Of a DNA stretch of 64,000 nucleotides, positions 59,515 through 64,000 are shown one piece after another. The stretch lies in NCBI RefSeq assembly GCF_003234965.1, contig NZ_QKVK01000002.1:434001-498000 (forward strand). The letters run 5' to 3'. The notes below the pieces were generated by a model. That model worked only from the letters and a program-made list of their open reading frames with translations, was not told the DNA's origin and did no database searches. The DNA is from Aestuariivirga litoralis (GTDB lineage: Bacteria; Pseudomonadota; Alphaproteobacteria; Rhizobiales; Aestuariivirgaceae). A program made the translations under genes and the position numbers. The first letter of the stretch is position 1. Each line of letters opens with the position of its first letter.

Positions 59515-60323
59515 CGTCGCTGGCTTCATTCAAGCCGCAGCATTTCCTGTGGGTGGTCAATGACCGCATCGCGGTGGTGCGGCTCAACCGTCCGGACCGC
59601 AAGAACCCGCTCACCTTCGAGAGCTATGCCGAGCTGCGCGACACCTTCCGCAACCTCGTCTATGCGACGGACGTGGATGTCGTCGTCTTCGCCTCGAACG
59701 GCGGCAATTTCTGCTCGGGCGGCGACGTGCATGACATCATTGGGCCGCTGGTCGGGCTCGACATGAAGGGCCTCCTCGCCTTCACCCGCATGACGGGCGA
59801 TCTGGTGAAGGCCATGATCGCCTGCGGCAAGCCGATCATCGCGGCGGTCGATGGCGTGTGTGTCGGGGCCGGCGCCATCGTCGCCATGGCCTCCGACATG
59901 CGGCTGGCGACACCGGAGGCCAAGGCCGCCTTCCTGTTCACGCGCGTGGGGCTCGCGGGCTGCGACATGGGGGCCTGTGCCATGCTGCCGCGCATCATCG
60001 GGCAGGGGCGCGCGGCGGAACTTCTCTATACGGGCCGGGTGATGACGGCGGCGGAGGGTGAGCGCTGGGGCTTCTGGAATGCGCTGCATGATGCGGCTGC
60101 ACTGGAGGCTGAAGCGATGAAGCTCGCCCGCGCCCTTGCCGCAGGCCCCACCTTCGCCCATGGCATGACCAAGACGCAGCTGAACCAGGAATGGAACATG
60201 GGCCTCGAACAGGCGATCGAGGCGGAGGCGCAGGCCCAGGCCATCTGCATGCAGACCAGGGATTTCGAGCGCGCCTACCGGGCCTTCGTGGCCAAGCAGA
60301 AGCCGGTCTTCGAGGGGAACTGA
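59511..60323 (+). CDS. Enoyl-CoA hydratase/isomerase family protein
   Basis: A 270-residue crotonase-fold enzyme: [15 protein letters not shown] and [19 protein letters not shown] (oxyanion hole; the first catalytic Glu is replaced by Ala/Val in GAGAIVA), with [17 protein letters not shown] at the second catalytic position (Asp in place of Glu). The residue changes suggest isomerase, ring hydrolase or another crotonase reaction rather than simple hydration. ATGA overlap with marR; followed 1 bp later by the acyl-CoA dehydrogenase. It may act on the alicyclic intermediate after ring reduction. Confidence 0.85.
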   Translation: MTSLASFKPQHFLWVVNDRIAVVRLNRPDRKNPLTFESYAELRDTFRNLVYATDVDVVVFASNGGNFCSGGDVHDIIGPLVGLDMKGLLAFTRMTGDLVKAMIACGKPIIAAVDGVCVGAGAIVAMASDMRLATPEAKAAFLFTRVGLAGCDMGACAMLPRIIGQGRAAELLYTGRVMTAAEGERWGFWNALHDAAALEAEAMKLARALAAGPTFAHGMTKTQLNQEWNMGLEQAIEAEAQAQAICMQTRDFERAYRAFVAKQKPVFEGN

Positions 60324-60324
60324 G

Positions 60325-61464
60325 ATGGCGGACACGACATATCTCGACTGGCCCTTTTTCGAGCCGCGCCACAAGGCACTGGCGGAGGAGCTTCATGCCT
60401 GGTGTCGGGCCAATCTCACCGGCCATCATGATGACGTGGACACGGCCTGCCGCGCGCATGTGAAGACGCTCGGTGCATCCGGCTGGCTTAAACACACGGG
60501 CGCTGCCGATGGCGAGAGGCTCGATGTGCGCACGCTGTGCCTGATCCGCGAGACCATCGCGCAATATGACGGGCTTGCCGAATTCTCCTTTGCCATGCAG
60601 GGCCTCGGCATGGGGGCGGTGACGCTGTTCGGCACGCCCGAGCAGAAGCAGTGGCTCGCCCGCACCCGCAGCGGCGCGGCGATCGCGGGGTTTGCGATCA
60701 CCGAGCCCGAGGCGGGGTCCGATGCCGCCGCTGCGAAGATGACGGCAACGCGCGTGCAGGGCGGCTTCGTGCTGAGGGGCGAGAAGACCTACATCTCCAA
60801 TGGCGGCATCGCGGATGTCTATGTCGTCTTCGCCCGCACCGGCGAGGCGCCGGGGGCGAAGGGGCTCTCCGCCTTCCTCGTGCCGGCGGACACCAAGGGC
60901 CTGCGCGTTGCCGCGCGCATCGACGTGATGGCGCCGCATCCGCTGGCGCTGCTCGATTTCGACACTGTGGAAGTGCCCGAGGCTGCGCTGATCGGCAAGC
61001 CGGGGGATGGCTTCAAGATCGCCATGTCGGTGCTGGACGTGTTCCGCTCCACGGTCGGTGCCGCCGCACTTGGTTTCGCGCGCCGCGCGCTGGACGAGAC
61101 GCTGACCCGGGTGAAGACGCGCAAGGTGGGCGGGGCGCCGCTCGCTGACCTGCAGATGGTGCAGGGCCACATCGCCGACATGGCGCTCGACATCGATGCT
61201 GCGGCATTGCTCGTCTATCGCGCCGCCTGGACCAAGGACTCAGGTGCGCCGCGCATCACGCGCGAGGCCTCGATGGCCAAGCTCGACGCGACGGAGGCTG
61301 CGCAGCGCGTGATCGACATGGCGGTGCAGCTGCATGGCGGCGATGGCGTGAAGAGTGGCAGCGTGGTGGAGCATCTCTACCGCGAGATCCGCGCGCTGCG
61401 CATTTACGAGGGCGCAAGCGATGTGCAGCGCGTGATCATCGCCCGCGCCGTGCTGGGAGGCTGA
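60325..61464 (+). CDS. Acyl-CoA dehydrogenase
   Basis: A 379-residue FAD enzyme: [20 protein letters not shown] and [20 protein letters not shown] (FAD loop), and the catalytic Glu in [22 protein letters not shown]. Length is normal for the family. It desaturates an acyl- or alicyclic-CoA, passing electrons to ETF. ATG 60325 has GAGGGGAAC; RidA follows after 2 bp. The substrate is presumably a cyclohexane-type CoA ester of the module. Confidence 0.92.
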   Translation: MADTTYLDWPFFEPRHKALAEELHAWCRANLTGHHDDVDTACRAHVKTLGASGWLKHTGAADGERLDVRTLCLIRETIAQYDGLAEFSFAMQGLGMGAVTLFGTPEQKQWLARTRSGAAIAGFAITEPEAGSDAAAAKMTATRVQGGFVLRGEKTYISNGGIADVYVVFARTGEAPGAKGLSAFLVPADTKGLRVAARIDVMAPHPLALLDFDTVEVPEAALIGKPGDGFKIAMSVLDVFRSTVGAAALGFARRALDETLTRVKTRKVGGAPLADLQMVQGHIADMALDIDAAALLVYRAAWTKDSGAPRITREASMAKLDATEAAQRVIDMAVQLHGGDGVKSGSVVEHLYREIRALRIYEGASDVQRVIIARAVLGG

Positions 61465-61466
61465 AG

Positions 61467-61877
61467 ATGGGTGAGTCACCACATGAGTTCCTTCACCCGC
61501 GCAACTGGAAGCCGGCGCTGGGCTATGCCAATGGCGTGGCCGCTTCGGGCCGCATGATCTTCTGCGGCGGCCTCATCGGCTGGAACGCGCAGCAGGAATT
61601 CGAGTCCGACGACTTCATCGACCAGGTGGCGCAGACGCTGCGCAACATCGTGGCCGTGCTGGCGGAGGCGGGGGCGGGGCCGGAGCACATCGTGCGCCTC
61701 ACCTGGTATGTCACCGACAAGCGGGAATACCTGGCGCGGCTGAAGGAGCTGGGCCGCGTCTATCGCGAGATCATCGGCAAGCACTTCCCGGCCATGGCGC
61801 TGGTGCAGGTGGTGGCCCTGGTCGAGGACCGCGCCAAGGTGGAGATCGAGGCGACGGCGGTGGTGCCGGAGGGATAA
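61467..61877 (+). CDS. RidA family protein (enamine/imine deaminase type)
   Basis: A 136-residue YjgF/YER057c/UK114 protein: GVAASGRMIFCGGLIGWNAQQ, NIVAVLAEAGAGPEHIVRLTWYV and the signature PAMALVQVVALVEDRAKVEIEATAVVP. The Arg that binds the carboxylate in RidA proper (R105 in the usual numbering) is not evident in the MALVQVVALV strand, so this is another Rid subgroup. Members hydrolyse reactive enamines to ketones and ammonia. Placement as last gene after a 2-aminobenzoyl-CoA-type reductase suggests it removes the amino group of the alicyclic enamine. GGGAGG ribosome site. Confidence 0.88.
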   Translation: MGESPHEFLHPRNWKPALGYANGVAASGRMIFCGGLIGWNAQQEFESDDFIDQVAQTLRNIVAVLAEAGAGPEHIVRLTWYVTDKREYLARLKELGRVYREIIGKHFPAMALVQVVALVEDRAKVEIEATAVVPEG

Positions 61878-61893
61878 GACTGCTCCGTGCTCT

Positions 61894-61933
61894 GACGTCC
61901 CCTCACCTGCCCCGCCTTGCGGGAGAGGACGTC
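61894..61933. terminator. Stem-loop between convergent ridA-like and thioesterase genes
   Basis: GACGTCC...GGACGTC outer arms, with CTC/GAG and CCGC/GCGG inner pairs, form an imperfect hairpin centred between the two stop codons. It can work in both directions; there is no T-run. The core CCTCACCTGCCCC resembles a degraded family C repeat. Confidence 0.5.
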
Positions 61934-61944
61934 TGCGCGATAGA

Positions 61945-62397
61945 TCAGCCGCGCTGCACCGGCTGGTGCGGGTTCGCGGCATCGTCCTTCGGCAGGAAGC
62001 TCATCAGCTTGGCGCGCACGTCGTCGGGCCAGGTCATCGAAGTGTGCTTGTCGAGCCAGCTTGCGGCAAGAACCTGATGCACCGTCCAGCGCAGCTCGTC
62101 GCCGCACCAGATCTCATGGTCGAGCGCCACCGAGGAGCGGCCCACCTTCTTCACCGTGACGCGGAAGGTGAGCTTGTCGCCGAAGAAGGAGGGCTTCGAG
62201 AAATTGCAGGTCAGGTGCACCGTGGGCGTGCCCCAGCGCTCCTTCCAGATGATCTCGTGCCAGGGATAGCCGATCCACGACCAGAACTCCTCCACCACGC
62301 CGTTGAGCAGGTTGAGATAGGACGGATAATAGGCGGTGCCCGAGATGTCGCAGTCGCCGAAGCGGAGCATGCGATCGGTGGTGAAGCTGACGGCCAT
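61945..62397 (-). CDS. Acyl-CoA thioesterase (4-hydroxybenzoyl-CoA thioesterase family)
   Basis: A 150-residue hot-dog-fold protein: LRFGDCDISGTAYYPSYLNLLN carries the catalytic Asp of the FGDCD motif, and the following strand FFGDKLTFRVTVKKVGRSSVALDHEI is typical. It hydrolyses an aryl- or acyl-CoA. Its position facing the aromatic-CoA operon suggests release of CoA from dead-end intermediates, but it is on the other strand. ATG 62397 chosen by homology; the longer frame upstream is a shadow. Confidence 0.88.
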   Translation of the reverse strand: MAVSFTTDRMLRFGDCDISGTAYYPSYLNLLNGVVEEFWSWIGYPWHEIIWKERWGTPTVHLTCNFSKPSFFGDKLTFRVTVKKVGRSSVALDHEIWCGDELRWTVHQVLAASWLDKHTSMTWPDDVRAKLMSFLPKDDAANPHQPVQRG

Positions 62398-62476
62398 GGC
62401 AGGGTCCCGAATGTGAAGCGCCGGGCACGTCGCCATGCCCGGCGCGACTGTAACATGCGAGAGGGTAAATGCCAGC

Positions 62477-63067
62477 TTACTTGGCGGGGTCCTTCGGCGA
62501 CCACAGCACCGGGCCGCCGTCCTTCTCATAGGCCATGCCATTGGGATAGGTGATGGCCTCGAGCTGCAGGCCCCAGGGCGACTGGAAGTACAGGATGGCC
62601 TGGCCGGCGGCGGGGCCCTGGTCCACCGGCAGCGGCCCGAGGCGCGTGACCACCCCCTTCTCGTCGAGGAAGGCCTTGGCGGCCTTGATGTCATCGACAT
62701 AGAAGGCGATGTGGAAGGCGCCGATGTCGCTGTTCTTCTGGTCCAGGCTGCGCTGGCCGGGGGCCTTGTACTTGAACAGCTCGATGTTGGAGCCGAAGCC
62801 GCAGCGCATGAGCGTGATCTGCTCGATGACGGCCTTGGAGTCGACGCCCAGCAGGTCGGTCATGAAGGTGCCCTTGTCATCGGCGAAGGGGCCGAAGGAC
62901 ATGGCCTTCTGGCAGCCGAGGATATCGGTGAAGAAGGTGACGGCCTGGTCCATGTCGGGGACGGTGATGCCGGTGTGGTCATGCCCGCGCATGCCAGGCA
63001 TGGCGGCTTGGGCGGCAGAGAGGCTCAGCAGCAGCGCAGAGGCTGCCAGAAAGGCGCGCTTCATCAT
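62477..63067 (-). CDS. Exported VOC (glyoxalase/dioxygenase) superfamily protein
   Basis: A 196-residue protein with a Sec signal (MMKRAFLAASALLLSLSAAQA, cut before AMPGM). The mature part is a VOC fold: RGHDHTGITVPDMDQAVTFFTDILG (first His), NIELFKYKAPGQ (Glu), DIGAFHIAFYVDDIKAAKAFL (second His) and SPWGLQLEAITYP (second Glu), a complete HEHE metal set. Strong GGAGGAACCACCC site sets the start at 63067. Periplasmic VOC enzymes are uncommon; reaction unknown. Divergent from the flavoprotein gene at 63277. Confidence 0.85.
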   Translation of the reverse strand: MMKRAFLAASALLLSLSAAQAAMPGMRGHDHTGITVPDMDQAVTFFTDILGCQKAMSFGPFADDKGTFMTDLLGVDSKAVIEQITLMRCGFGSNIELFKYKAPGQRSLDQKNSDIGAFHIAFYVDDIKAAKAFLDEKGVVTRLGPLPVDQGPAAGQAILYFQSPWGLQLEAITYPNGMAYEKDGGPVLWSPKDPAK

Positions 63068-63276
63068 GGGTGGTTCCTCCAATTGCGTGATCGGCCGGCT
63101 TATCTGCAGGCTCGCTGCCATTTCGGTCACAAAACATCCATCTGCACAAGATCGATTCCGCAAATGACAGCATCACGCGGGGTGCAAGGAGATGTTTCCA
63201 TCCATCTGCATGTATTTTCGGATTGACCGTCCGAGACCGCTGTTGGAAGCTTCCGCCATAGAGCGGAGCATTCGGC

Positions 63277-64000
63277 ATGGCGACGTCCACATTCGACGCG
63301 GTGATCATCGGTGCGGGCCACAATGGGCTGGCGGCAGCGGTTCACCTGGCCAAGCGCGGCTGGAGCGTTGGCGTGTTCGAGGCCAATGGCGAAGCCGGCG
63401 GTGCGGTGAAGACGCGCGCGGTGACGCTGCCGGGTTTCCGCCATGACCTTGCAGCCATGAACCTCTCGATGTTCGCGGGATCGCCCTTCCTGCGCGAGCA
63501 TGGCGAAGGGCTTGGCCGCCACGGCCTGGGCTTTGCCCCCGCTGCACATTGCTTTGCGTCGGTCTTCCCCGACCGCACCTGGTTCGGTGTGTCGAAGGAC
63601 CCTGCCCTCACCATGGCGCGGCTCAACGCGCTGGACCCCGGTGACGCCGAGGCCTGGGATGCGATGATGCAGCGCTTCGGCAAGGATGCGCCGCACATCT
63701 TCGGGCTTCTCGGCAATGCCATGCCGAGCTGGGCGACGGCGAAAGTGATCTGGAAGGCGTGGCGCGAGAACGGCACGGCCTGGACGCTGGACATGCTGCG
63801 CTTCCTCACCCTGCCGACGCGGACCTGGGCCGACATGCATTTCCGCAATGACAAGGTGAAGGCGACTCTTGCCGCCTGGGGCCTGCACCTCGATTTCCCG
63901 CCGGATGTGTCCGGCGGCGCGCTGTTTCCCTATCTCGAATCCATGACCAACCAGGCCTTCGGCATGGTGATCGGCCAGGGCGGTGCCGACACGATGATCC
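63277..64000 (+). CDS. Phytoene dehydrogenase-like NAD(P)/FAD-dependent oxidoreductase (5' part)
   Basis: The first 241 codons of an FAD enzyme running off the window, so the frame has no stop here. It opens TFDAVIIGAGHNGLAAAVHLAKRG (GxGxxG with the GHNGL form) and GEAGGAVKTRAVTLPGFRHD, the hallmark of the COG1233 carotenoid-desaturase-like group found in many Proteobacteria with no carotenoid genes. ATG 63277 has CGGAG about 9 nt upstream. Function of this subgroup is generally unknown (oxidation of an isoprenoid, amine or thiol substrate). Confidence 0.85.
   Translation, partial: MATSTFDAVIIGAGHNGLAAAVHLAKRGWSVGVFEANGEAGGAVKTRAVTLPGFRHDLAAMNLSMFAGSPFLREHGEGLGRHGLGFAPAAHCFASVFPDRTWFGVSKDPALTMARLNALDPGDAEAWDAMMQRFGKDAPHIFGLLGNAMPSWATAKVIWKAWRENGTAWTLDMLRFLTLPTRTWADMHFRNDKVKATLAAWGLHLDFPPDVSGGALFPYLESMTNQAFGMVIGQGGADTMI

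Noticed and set aside
1-64000. tRNA or rRNA genes, CRISPR arrays, insertion sequences, integrases or attachment sites
   Set aside because: Looked for on both strands by eye; no cloverleaf with a CCA-like end, regular spacer array, transposase or integrase motif was found.

Overview
The window is a 64-kb piece of GC-rich chromosome with a dense, short-overlap gene layout. Gene content and style suggest an alphaproteobacterium of the Hyphomicrobiales (Rhizobiales) type: many ABC importers, Tat-exported solute-binding proteins, a GguB-type sugar permease, UrtABCDE, a SorC-family regulator, class I PHA synthase, and intergenic palindromes of the 'GTCATCCCAGCGAAAGCTGGG' kind. The species cannot be named from the sequence. 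I see no rRNA, tRNA, CRISPR array, insertion sequence or prophage; the window reads as metabolic and transport chromosome.

Layout. 1-7051: end of a sugar ABC permease, a MarC-type membrane protein, then on the minus strand a HAD phosphatase with a SorC regulator, and an arginine cluster (APC exchanger, arginine deiminase, NhaC antiporter). 7253-9785: a divergent endonuclease/exonuclease/phosphatase protein and phospholipase-D-type cardiolipin synthase. 9790-15755: a complete branched-chain-amino-acid-type (Liv) ABC operon with a translationally linked unknown polytopic membrane protein at its end. 15942-25427: a repeat-rich DUF937 protein, then an N-heterocycle-type catabolic neighbourhood (MarR, ferredoxin-NADP reductase, 6-hydroxynicotinate-reductase-like iron-sulfur protein, Tat-exported molybdenum hydroxylase, class V aminotransferase, amidohydrolase). 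25428-30550: unknown membrane protein, sulfoacetaldehyde acetyltransferase (xsc) with a 599-bp upstream region, a Sel1-repeat protein, a THUMP-type RNA methyltransferase. 30668-33287: four-gene membrane/stress operon (DUF3618, YqjE-like) with a candidate EcfG promoter. 33395-45942: creatininase-family hydrolase, a complete sugar or polyol ABC importer and its likely catabolic enzymes (FGGY kinase, isomerase, PfkB kinase, FucU mutarotase), plus a Tat-exported cyclase, a CMD protein and an M42 peptidase. 45999-51551: urtABCDE urea importer behind a near-consensus sigma-54 promoter. 51832-61877: PHA synthase and a divergent aromatic-CoA module centred on a 2-aminobenzoyl-CoA monooxygenase/reductase-type fusion, with MarR, two enoyl-CoA hydratases, hydroxyacyl-CoA dehydrogenase, thiolase, acyl-CoA dehydrogenase and RidA. 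61945-64000: thioesterase, exported VOC protein, start of a phytoene-dehydrogenase-like flavoprotein.

How the parts work together. Most operons pair uptake with breakdown of nitrogen- or sulfur-containing small molecules: arginine, urea, sulfonates, an N-heterocycle, probably anthranilate. Two divergent catabolic modules each carry a MarR gene and have a near-perfect palindrome in the shared promoter region. In all three complete ABC operons the solute-binding-protein gene is followed by a stem-loop before the permease genes, a common way to make the binding protein in excess. The most interesting unit is the 53.6-61.9 kb aromatic-CoA module: RidA beside the flavoprotein fusion argues for an amino-substituted substrate and an enamine intermediate.
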